Origin: Bacteroidaceae bacterium
GTDB lineage: Bacteria > Bacteroidota > Bacteroidia > Bacteroidales > Bacteroidaceae
Assembly: GCA_024398635.1 (NCBI GenBank)
Contig: JAKSIV010000019.1
Location: forward strand, 1-43,088
DNA: 43,088 nucleotides
Reading direction: 5' to 3'
Shown here: piece by piece, positions 15,110-22,167 of the stretch
Position numbering within the stretch: position 1 is the stretch's first letter
How the letters are laid out: the number at the start of each line of letters is the position of its first letter
Program-made: the position numbers and the translations under genes
Notes under the pieces: generated by a model
Told to the model about the DNA's origin: nothing
What the model saw: only the letters and a program-made list of their open reading frames with translations
Database searches by the model: none

Positions 15110-17281
15110 ATGCGTTTGAGGAAAATTTACACCTTGATTTTTTTAGGCCTGTTCTCAACACAGGCATTCTCACAAATCCCGGAATACTGTCTTGAAAATG
15201 ATGTGGTACACAGCTACCTGACCAATGTACAGTATGACCCCAATGATTACAGCTACTCCTGTATCATGAATTACTGCTACGAGTATCCATGGGATTGGGA
15301 ATGTGAAGGTAAGGGCGTAAGGTTGGATTTCCCAAAGCCGGTACCAATCAAGCTGGCAGCTGCACTTGATACTGCAAGCACATTGTACGTTAGCGAGACC
15401 GAGGATTTCTCGGATGCCCAGACCAAGACAATGAAAATTGCCAAGGAGATAGATTCCATCAATGTCTATAATCTTATCCCCGGCAGGACATACAACTGGA
15501 AGTTGGAATATCCCAAGACCGATGGCTCCATAGCCGTAGCCGCTTCAGGCCAGTTCAAGACCACCGGAACACTCCGTATGCTTAAGATTGACAATGTATT
15601 CAATGTTCGCGATATGGGTGGTTGGCCTGGTCTTAAGGGTTATCCTATCAAGTACGGAAAGATTATCCGCGGTTCCAGACTGAATGTCAACAAGTCCACC
15701 ACAAAGATGATCACCGCCAGTGGTATCAATGAATTGCTGTGGGCCGGTATGAGGGCTGAGCTGGATATGCGTGACGATAGCAATGCTCCTATGCCCAACG
15801 GCGAGAGCCGTCACTCATATTTAGGCAAGGATTATCCTATTTACAATGTCAATCAGGGCTACAGAAGCCGTATAGCTACATTCGCCGATGCTCCTCAGAG
15901 TATCCAGGGTATCAAGCAGCTTATCACCTGGGTCAAGCAGGGCAGGCCGGTTTACATGCACTGCTCGGTAGGTGCAGACCGTACCGGTACTGTAGCTTAT
16001 CTGGTAGGAGCTCTTTGTGGTATGAGCGAGGATGCTCTCTGCAAGGATTTTGAGCTGACCTCTTTCTCCGGTGACAAGATTGACAATGAGGCTGTAAGCA
16101 ATGCCGGCAGTGATCTTAAGAGAAAATACGAGCGTCTGATACGTCAGAGAGACTACACCGGACGTCTTGACCCCAATGACAACAATGAGAGCTACAAGTT
16201 CGCCAAGATGGTGGCCAAGATCAAGAGCGATTTCCCCGGTGAGACACTTCAGGAGAAGGTATATTATCACCTCAAGACCGGTGTTCAGGGCACCAAGGTT
16301 TCAGAGGCTGACCTTAATTTCCTTATCAATTACCTGATAGGCCCCATTGAGCTTAAGAGCCCTGCAAGTTTGTCCCTTGAGAAGGGCCAGACCTCACAGA
16401 TCGAGATTGAAATAGTCAATCACAGCGCTCTTAACCCCAATCTTACAATCAGTTACACATCATCGGACGAGAGCATTGTAACCGTATCGGAGACCGGACT
16501 CATCAAGGCTGTAGGTTGCGGAAGTGCAAGTGTTACCGCTCTGACCAATGACGGTTTCTCACAGACGGTTCAGGTCAGTATCGCAAAGATTGAATCTGTT
16601 GTGCCTGAATCAGTAAAGTTGGGAGACCAGACCTTCGCGTACAAGTCACCCACCACCAACAAGGTTAAGGACGGCTCGTTCGAGTACGGATATTTCTCAG
16701 AGTGGATGACCGCCAAGGATACCGCAATGACAAGCAAGTATTTCAGCCTGACCAAGTACAGCCAGAATGCCGACAGCGTGTATCTTGAGTCAAAGATTAA
16801 CGGTGACGAGAAATCCGAAGGCTCAATCCGCATGGAGTGGACCACTCCCAAGAACAGGGCGTTCGTATTCGGATTCAGGGTAAAGAACTCAACAAACCTT
16901 ACCACCACCAAGAATGAAAACCTCAAGATAATTCTCACGAATGATGACAAGGCTGATGACGATCCTGCCGGCTACACATTCGAGTATCCCTCATATGACG
17001 GCAACTGGAAAGAGATACAGTACGTATTCGAAACCACAACCCGCAACAGGCTGCGTATCCTGTTCACTCATCTGAGCAAGGACGGCAACAACACCTGCTT
17101 TGACAACTTCTATCTTGTAGAGCTGGCAAACGTACCCGAAGGCGCCACATTCGTGAACACAGTAAAGGAGGAGCCCCGTAAGATGGCAGATAACCGCATC
17201 TACAACCTGGCTGGTCAGGAGGTGACCAACCCGGGTCCGGGCATCTACATCATGAACGGTAAGAAATACATTGTCAAATAA
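15110..17281 (+). CDS. Secreted tyrosine-phosphatase-like protein with Ig-like and C-terminal sorting regions
   Basis: 723 residues from ATG 15110, chosen because it gives a signal peptide (basic start, IFLGLFSTQAFS, cut near 22). A fibronectin-like segment is followed by a Y_phosphatase3-type domain: NVRDMGGW..., IKYGKIIRGSRL, RAELDMRDD and the P-loop HCSVGADR at 284-291 (HCx5R, catalytic C285). After about residue 420 comes a bacterial Ig-like (BIG_2) domain (SLEKGQTSQIEI...TVSETGLIKAVGCGSASVTA). A carbohydrate-binding-like domain and a tail ADNRIYNLAGQEV...GIYIMNGKKYIVK follow. That tail is the usual surface or type IX secretion-like ending of Prevotella proteins. The substrate is unknown. 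It lies upstream of the lipoprotein gene. Confidence 0.85.
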   Translation: MRLRKIYTLIFLGLFSTQAFSQIPEYCLENDVVHSYLTNVQYDPNDYSYSCIMNYCYEYPWDWECEGKGVRLDFPKPVPIKLAAALDTASTLYVSETEDFSDAQTKTMKIAKEIDSINVYNLIPGRTYNWKLEYPKTDGSIAVAASGQFKTTGTLRMLKIDNVFNVRDMGGWPGLKGYPIKYGKIIRGSRLNVNKSTTKMITASGINELLWAGMRAELDMRDDSNAPMPNGESRHSYLGKDYPIYNVNQGYRSRIATFADAPQSIQGIKQLITWVKQGRPVYMHCSVGADRTGTVAYLVGALCGMSEDALCKDFELTSFSGDKIDNEAVSNAGSDLKRKYERLIRQRDYTGRLDPNDNNESYKFAKMVAKIKSDFPGETLQEKVYYHLKTGVQGTKVSEADLNFLINYLIGPIELKSPASLSLEKGQTSQIEIEIVNHSALNPNLTISYTSSDESIVTVSETGLIKAVGCGSASVTALTNDGFSQTVQVSIAKIESVVPESVKLGDQTFAYKSPTTNKVKDGSFEYGYFSEWMTAKDTAMTSKYFSLTKYSQNADSVYLESKINGDEKSEGSIRMEWTTPKNRAFVFGFRVKNSTNLTTTKNENLKIILTNDDKADDDPAGYTFEYPSYDGNWKEIQYVFETTTRNRLRILFTHLSKDGNNTCFDNFYLVELANVPEGATFVNTVKEEPRKMADNRIYNLAGQEVTNPGPGIYIMNGKKYIVK
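16653..17235 (+). repeat. 583-bp block identical to 19474-20056, copy 1
   Basis: The 3' third of the phosphatase gene is, as far as I could compare by eye, base-for-base identical to the same part of the gene at 17949. Identity starts and stops sharply, while the flanking coding sequence is clearly diverged. It encodes the C-terminal module from TNKVKDGSFEYGYFSEWM to the sorting tail. Confidence 0.9.
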
Positions 17282-17304
17282 TTAACCACTAAACTAATAG
17301 AGAA

Positions 17305-17850
17305 ATGAAACAGATCAGATTTTTTTCAATGTTGTTCCTGTCAGTTCTGATGGGTGCCGTAACATTGACATCATGCGGTTCTTCCGGCACTGCAACCAAG
17401 AAAGAGAAAAAGACCATCGTTCTCCAGGAGGGCGATAAGGCAACCCTTACAGTTGATGAGACCTTTACAACAATCTCACTTCCCGAGACTATGACAGCCG
17501 ATGAGATGGCTATGTATGAGACCGATATCATGGGATATCTCTCAAAGTCAAACGCTCCTATCACCACTGATGGCGGTACATGGGATTCATATCGTATCTA
17601 CTACTACATGCATAACTCAAAGGAGTGGCTCCATCAGGGTATCTATTCAACTCCTCAGGAGATCCAGATGTCAAGAGTCAAGAGCATCCGTATTGCCAAC
17701 GAGCGTATGCGTCTGAGAGAGTTTGCAGATGAGATGCCTCTGCTTTCAAACTCAAAGGAGATGAAGAGCGACCAGAGTTTCCAGGATGAGATCTCATTCG
17801 GTAACACATACTACATCTTTATCGACATCACTCTCAAGGATCAGAGATAA
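17305..17850 (+). CDS. Hypothetical lipoprotein
   Basis: 181 residues starting MKQIRFFSMLFLSVLMGAVT and a lipobox LTSC with the acylated Cys near 24, so a lipoprotein exported to the envelope. The mature part begins with a lysine-rich linker (TKKEKKT). It shows no catalytic motif that I recognise; YRIYYYMHNSKEW is a notably aromatic stretch. It lies 23 bases after the first phosphatase gene with no terminator between, and is followed by a strong terminator, so these two are probably one operon. A partner role with the phosphatases is inference. Confidence 0.8.
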   Translation: MKQIRFFSMLFLSVLMGAVTLTSCGSSGTATKKEKKTIVLQEGDKATLTVDETFTTISLPETMTADEMAMYETDIMGYLSKSNAPITTDGGTWDSYRIYYYMHNSKEWLHQGIYSTPQEIQMSRVKSIRIANERMRLREFADEMPLLSNSKEMKSDQSFQDEISFGNTYYIFIDITLKDQR

Positions 17851-17864
17851 AAATCGTTACAATT

Positions 17865-17907
17865 AAAAAAACGGCGTGGCTTAGGTACGAGTCACGCCGT
17901 TTTTTTG
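17865..17907 (+). terminator. Intrinsic terminator after the lipoprotein gene
   Basis: The stem ACGGCGTG (17871-17878) pairs with CACGCCGT (17893-17900), bracketed by A-run and T-run. It would work in either direction. The stem and the GACTC/GAGTC-type loop resemble the terminator at 15001-15036. Confidence 0.8.
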
Positions 17908-17948
17908 TAATTTCGTCGCAATTAATAACCTAATCAGTAATAAAGCTT

Positions 17949-20102
17949 ATGAAGAAATTCTACGTTTTTTTGGCTATATCGTTGCTTGCCGGACGTTTGA
18001 GTGCCCAGGAGCCTGTATCCTATAGCGTCGAAAAAGACATCATCCATTCTTTCCTTACGGATTTTGATTATGACACAATTCCCCTTACCGTGTCAAAGGT
18101 GATGACTTACTTCAATATGCCGCACACGACCGGTGCAGGCAAGCCTACAGATCCTGTAAACCGTCTGGATGTGCCCAGCCCTGTAAAACTGTCATGGGAA
18201 CATCAGGAGGGTGCAACGGCTCAGAGAGTTGAGATCTGGGATGCTTCGGCTGATACCATCTCATTCACGATTGATAAGGACGCATCAGAATATGATCTGT
18301 ATAACATGATACCGGGTGTAAGCCACCAATATCAGGTCATATCTGTCAAAGATGGTGCCGAGCAGGCAGTAAAGACTGGAGAGCTTGCACCTACGGGAAT
18401 GTTGCGCTGGATATATGCCGAGGGCACCTGGAACGTACGTGATATGGGCGGTTGGACCGGTCTGGGCGGCAACCCAATCAAGTATGGACAGTTATTCCGC
18501 GGCGGCCAGCTTACCAATCCCAAGGATCCGTATAATGTCCTACTTACAGATAAAGGTATAGAGGCAATGCGTAATGCCGGAATCAGAGCTGAGCTGGATT
18601 TACGCAGCAGCACCCAGGCTCATTACAATTATGCATCATTTGCCAAGAAGAATGCCCAAAACAAGTATGACGCTGATTTTACCAATATCGCTACCACCAG
18701 CGCACGTATGTGGCAATTTGATAAAGATGATTCCAATATAAAGGCTATCAAGTGGGTAATAAGTGAACTCAAGGCGGGCAAGCCTGTGTTCTACCATTGC
18801 CAGAACGGTGCCGACCGCACCGGAACAGTTGGTTTCCTGATTGGTGCGTTGCTGGGTATGAGCGAAAGTGATCTGGCCAAGGATTATGAGCTCACCACAT
18901 TCTGTCAGGAGGCAGCAGTAGCGTTTGATCCTACTGAGGTTGGATTTGCCCGTCTCAGAAACTATGAGGGCAAGAAGGGATCTGTTGATGCCAGCAGTGA
19001 CCCCAAGGATTATATGTTTGCTCCTCTGATTGACAAGCTGAACACTATTTCCGGTCCTTCAATCCAACGCAAGATTTACGATTTCTTTAAGACAGGTAAA
19101 AACGGTACCAAGATATCGGCCAATGACCTGATCTGGTTTATCAACTACATGACAGGTTACACTGTTGTTGATGACATCACTACAGAGGGCGGTCAGCTGA
19201 TTACACTGGAAAAGGGACAGCAGAAAGCCCTGAATGCAACGGTTTCTCCTGAGAATGCCACAAAGAAGGATATAACATACAGCTCGGGTAACACGAATAT
19301 CGCTACCGTAACTGATGAGGGTGTGATAACTGCTGTAAACTGCGGACAGACTACCATAACCGTTCGGGCCGATGACTGCATCAAAACCGTGACCGTGAAA
19401 GTCCCTCTCATTGAGTCTAAGCTCCCTGCTACCATCAAGATAGGTGATCAGACCTTTGAATACAGTTCTTCGGCCACCAACAAGGTTAAGGACGGCTCGT
19501 TCGAGTACGGATATTTCTCAGAGTGGATGACCGCCAAGGATACCGCAATGACAAGCAAGTATTTCAGCCTGACCAAGTACAGCCAGAATGCCGACAGCGT
19601 GTATCTTGAGTCAAAGATTAACGGTGACGAGAAATCCGAAGGCTCAATCCGCATGGAGTGGACCACTCCCAAGAACAGGGCGTTCGTATTCGGATTCAGG
19701 GTAAAGAACTCAACAAACCTTACCACCACCAAGAATGAAAACCTCAAGATAATTCTCACGAATGATGACAAGGCTGATGACGATCCTGCCGGCTACACAT
19801 TCGAGTATCCCTCATATGACGGCAACTGGAAAGAGATACAGTACGTATTCGAAACCACAACCCGCAACAGGCTGCGTATCCTGTTCACTCATCTGAGCAA
19901 GGACGGCAACAACACCTGCTTTGACAACTTCTATCTTGTAGAGCTGGCAAACGTACCCGAAGGCGCCACATTCGTGAACACAGTAAAGGAGGAGCCCCGT
20001 AAGATGGCAGATAACCGCATCTACAACCTGGCTGGTCAGGAGGTGACCAACCCGGGGCCGGGCATCTATATCAAAAACGGAAAGAAACTGATAATCAAAT
20101 AA
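17949..20102 (+). CDS. Second secreted tyrosine-phosphatase-like protein (paralogue)
   Basis: 717 residues with the same architecture as the gene at 15110: signal peptide (FLAISLLAGRLSAQ), Y_phosphatase3-type domain with NVRDMGGWTGLGG, RAELDLRSS and the P-loop HCQNGADR at 283-290 (catalytic C284), BIG_2 domain (ITLEKGQQKALNATV...NCGQTTITV), C-terminal module and tail GIYIKNGKKLIIK. The N-terminal two-thirds is clearly diverged from the first copy, while the C-terminal third is identical at the DNA level. It probably has its own promoter, being separated from the lipoprotein gene by a terminator. It ends at a bidirectional terminator. Confidence 0.85.
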   Translation: MKKFYVFLAISLLAGRLSAQEPVSYSVEKDIIHSFLTDFDYDTIPLTVSKVMTYFNMPHTTGAGKPTDPVNRLDVPSPVKLSWEHQEGATAQRVEIWDASADTISFTIDKDASEYDLYNMIPGVSHQYQVISVKDGAEQAVKTGELAPTGMLRWIYAEGTWNVRDMGGWTGLGGNPIKYGQLFRGGQLTNPKDPYNVLLTDKGIEAMRNAGIRAELDLRSSTQAHYNYASFAKKNAQNKYDADFTNIATTSARMWQFDKDDSNIKAIKWVISELKAGKPVFYHCQNGADRTGTVGFLIGALLGMSESDLAKDYELTTFCQEAAVAFDPTEVGFARLRNYEGKKGSVDASSDPKDYMFAPLIDKLNTISGPSIQRKIYDFFKTGKNGTKISANDLIWFINYMTGYTVVDDITTEGGQLITLEKGQQKALNATVSPENATKKDITYSSGNTNIATVTDEGVITAVNCGQTTITVRADDCIKTVTVKVPLIESKLPATIKIGDQTFEYSSSATNKVKDGSFEYGYFSEWMTAKDTAMTSKYFSLTKYSQNADSVYLESKINGDEKSEGSIRMEWTTPKNRAFVFGFRVKNSTNLTTTKNENLKIILTNDDKADDDPAGYTFEYPSYDGNWKEIQYVFETTTRNRLRILFTHLSKDGNNTCFDNFYLVELANVPEGATFVNTVKEEPRKMADNRIYNLAGQEVTNPGPGIYIKNGKKLIIK
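19474..20056 (+). repeat. 583-bp block identical to 16653-17235, copy 2
   Basis: The offset between copies is 2821 bases. The first mismatch beyond the block is at 17236/20057 (T versus G). Confidence 0.9.
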
Positions 20103-20132
20103 AAAATGTGGCTCGAATGAGCCACATTTTTT
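20101..20132. terminator. Bidirectional terminator between convergent genes
   Basis: A 14-bp perfect stem (20101-20114 with 20119-20132), AAAAAATGTGGCTC and its complement, with loop GAAT. It serves the phosphatase gene on the plus strand and the hotdog fragment on the minus strand, whose stop codon lies at its edge. Confidence 0.85.
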
Positions 20133-20379
20133 ATTGCTTGTCTACCAGCATGAAGGATAGCAGGCCCGAGGCACAGACCTCATCGCCTACGTATGCCGTG
20201 GCATTGACCGATAGGAAAAGGCCGCGGCAGTTTCCCATCGTGGACTTGACCACGACTTTGTCGCCGGGACGTACCGTCTTCTTGAAACGTACCTTATCCA
20301 TACCTGCATAGAGCGCCAGCTTGTACTGCAGCTTATCCTGAAACAGCAGCACGCTGTCAGAATGGTTGACCAGGTTCAT
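20131..20379 (-). CDS. FabZ-like hotdog protein, half length
   Basis: 82 residues from ATG 20379. The text YAGMDKVRFKKTVRPGDKVV...CRGLFLSVNATAYVGDEVCASGLLSFMLV matches the C-terminal half of 3-hydroxyacyl-ACP dehydratase FabZ, around the conserved RFKkpVvPGD. Family members are about 140-150 residues; the N-terminal strand with the HPHRFPFLLVDR motif (catalytic His) and the helix with the catalytic Glu are missing. The open frame extends to a TTG at 20415, but that lies in a TAnnTTTG box, so 20379 is preferred. It is probably a truncated remnant without dehydratase activity; a stand-alone thioesterase-like hotdog is a less likely alternative. Confidence 0.55.
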   Translation of the reverse strand: MNLVNHSDSVLLFQDKLQYKLALYAGMDKVRFKKTVRPGDKVVVKSTMGNCRGLFLSVNATAYVGDEVCASGLLSFMLVDKQ

Positions 20380-20412
20380 GTGTTCTCGAATTTCTTGATA
20401 AATGTTACGGCG

Positions 20413-20444
20413 CAAAAATAACCCTTCGGGTTGTGCCGAAGGGT
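20413..20444 (-). terminator. Terminator of trpB2, overlapping a -7-like box
   Basis: On the minus strand the stem ACCCTTCGG/CCGAAGGGT (20421-20429 with 20436-20444) runs into TTATTTTTG. The same T-rich stretch reads TATTTTTG (20413-20420), a match to TAnnTTTG, so it may also start transcription of the hotdog fragment. Confidence 0.65.
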
Positions 20445-20488
20445 CATTAAAATTATTTTGTGGCTAAATGAGCCGCGCTTGTGGCGAA

Positions 20489-21853
20489 TTATTTGTTCAG
20501 AGCATCGGCGCTGGCTATGTAGCGGGCAAGATCCTCCTCACTTATGTGGAAGTCCTGGAGCTCACCGCTGATGTACTGATCGTAGGCTGACATGTCTACG
20601 AATCCGTGACCTGACAGGTTGAAGAGGATAGTCTTCTGCTCGCCGGTCTCCTTGCACTTGAGAGCTTCGCGGATGGTAGCTGCAATAGCGTGGCATGACT
20701 CGGGAGCGGGGATGATACCCTCGGTCTGTGCGAACAGCACACCTGCCTTGAATGACTCGGTCTGCTCAATGTCAACAGCCTCCATGTAACCGTCCTTCAT
20801 GAGCTGGCTCAGTACGACACCAGCACCGTGATAGCGCAGACCACCGGCGTGGATGGTAGCGGGCTTGAAAGTGTGGCCAAGTGTGTACATAGGCAGCAGC
20901 GGGGTCATACCTGACTCATCGCCAAAGTCATACTCGAACTTACCGCGGGTAAGCTTGGGGCATGATGCGGGCTCGGCTGCAATGAAACGGGTGTTCTTCT
21001 TACCTGCAATCTTATGACGCATGAACGGCAGAGCCAGACCGCAGAAGTTTGAACCGCCACCAAAGCAGGCAATCACGATATCGGGATACTCGCCGGTCAT
21101 CTCCATCTGCTTCTCAGCCTCAAGGCCGATGACAGTCTGGTGCAGGCATACGTGATTTAAAACAGAACCAAGGGCGTACTTGCAGTTGGGAGTTGAAACT
21201 GCAAGCTCGATAGCCTCCGAGATGGCGCAACCCAGTGAACCCTGGTCATTGGGGTTGGCTGTCAGGATATCCTTACCGGCACGTGTTGACATAGAGGGTG
21301 AAGGAGTGATGGCTGCACCGAATGTCTGCATGATTGAACGACGGTAAGGCTTCTGGTTGTAGCTGGCCTTTACCATATATACTGCGCAGTCAATTCCGAA
21401 CTTCTTGGTAGCGTAGGAGAGAGCACCGCCCCACTGACCGGCACCGGTCTCGGTGGTAAGGTTGGTAACACCCTGCTTCTTGGCATAGTAGGCCTGTGCA
21501 ATGGCAGAGTTGAGTTTGTGTGAACCTGCGGGCGATACGCTCTCGTTCTTGAAGTAGATGTGGGCAGGAGTGCCGAGTGCCTCCTCGAGGTCATAAGCAC
21601 GTACCAGCGGGGTGCAACGGTAAGATGCGTACTGCTGACGGATATCCTCCGGTATCTCAATCCACTCATCCTTCTGGTTGAGTTCCTGGTTGGCGCACTC
21701 CTCTACAAAGATGGGGTAGAGGTCCTCGGGCTTGAGGGGCTGACGTGTTCCGGGGTGCAGGAAAGGCAGTGGCTTGTTGGGCATCACGGCCTGGATGTTG
21801 AACCATGCTTTTGGGATCTCGCTCTCCTGGAGCACATACTTTTTCTGTTTCAT
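20489..21853 (-). CDS. trpB: Tryptophan synthase beta chain, TrpB2 type
   Basis: 454 residues, longer than TrpB1 and matching TrpB2. The PLP lysine lies in SPAGSHKLNSAIAQ, followed by ETGAGQWGGALSYA (indole/serine site) and the phosphate-binding glycine loop CFGGGSNFCG. It ends with NLSGHGFVDM. It condenses indole with serine, with PLP. No trpA or other trp gene is adjacent, which is common for TrpB2, thought to salvage indole. Expression appears controlled by a transcription attenuator with a Trp-rich leader peptide directly upstream (21907-22045), so it responds to charged tRNA-Trp. The gene looks intact. Confidence 0.95.
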   Translation of the reverse strand: MKQKKYVLQESEIPKAWFNIQAVMPNKPLPFLHPGTRQPLKPEDLYPIFVEECANQELNQKDEWIEIPEDIRQQYASYRCTPLVRAYDLEEALGTPAHIYFKNESVSPAGSHKLNSAIAQAYYAKKQGVTNLTTETGAGQWGGALSYATKKFGIDCAVYMVKASYNQKPYRRSIMQTFGAAITPSPSMSTRAGKDILTANPNDQGSLGCAISEAIELAVSTPNCKYALGSVLNHVCLHQTVIGLEAEKQMEMTGEYPDIVIACFGGGSNFCGLALPFMRHKIAGKKNTRFIAAEPASCPKLTRGKFEYDFGDESGMTPLLPMYTLGHTFKPATIHAGGLRYHGAGVVLSQLMKDGYMEAVDIEQTESFKAGVLFAQTEGIIPAPESCHAIAATIREALKCKETGEQKTILFNLSGHGFVDMSAYDQYISGELQDFHISEEDLARYIASADALNK

Positions 21854-21906
21854 AATAGTGTTAATGTTAGAGTGATTATTATTTGTTTTGTTTTTAAAAT
21901 CGCATT

Positions 21907-21946
21907 AAAAGTTCAAGGCCCCGTCGCAGTTGCGGCAGGGCCTTGA
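21907..21946 (-). promoter_or_regulatory. trp attenuator hairpin
   Basis: On the minus strand TCAAGGCCC (21938-21946) pairs with GGGCCTTGA (21913-21921), and the loop arms (TGCCGC.../...GCGACGG) can extend pairing. CTTTTAATG follows. It lies 45 bases after the leader-peptide stop and about 55 bases before the trpB2 ATG, the geometry of a transcription attenuator. It resembles the Bacteroid-trp leader described for this phylum. Confidence 0.75.
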
Positions 21947-21991
21947 TTATGTCTTATCTCATTTTACATAACGGCTTCAACCTCCTACGAC

Positions 21992-22045
21992 TTATTTGAG
22001 TTGTAAGGGCTGCCACCACCAGAAAAATGAGTTGTACTGTTTCAT
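21992..22045 (-). CDS. trp leader peptide with three consecutive Trp codons
   Basis: A 17-codon frame, MKQYNSFFWWWQPLQLK, sits in the 5' UTR of trpB2. The three TGG codons occupy 22013-22021. Stalling at them when charged tRNA-Trp is scarce would prevent the terminator at 21907-21946 from forming. The ATG is about 22 bases from the -7 box. Three Trp in 17 residues in front of a Trp synthase gene cannot reasonably be chance. Confidence 0.9.
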   Translation of the reverse strand: MKQYNSFFWWWQPLQLK

Positions 22046-22066
22046 CGTTTTTGTTGTTATCGGGTG

Positions 22067-22096
22067 CAAATGTAAGCACTCATTTTTAATCCGCAA
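22067..22096 (-). promoter_or_regulatory. trpB2 promoter
   Basis: On the minus strand TTG (22094-22096), 19 bases, then TACATTTG (22067-22074): both elements of the Bacteroidetes promoter at canonical spacing. Two TTGAGCAAA-like direct repeats lie just upstream (about 22104-22135), of unknown role. Confidence 0.7.
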
Positions 22097-22167
22097 CGTT
22101 TTTTGAGCAAAAATTTAGTGTTTTGAGCAAATTTTTTTCAAAGTGTAACCTGACACCTCTTTTTATA

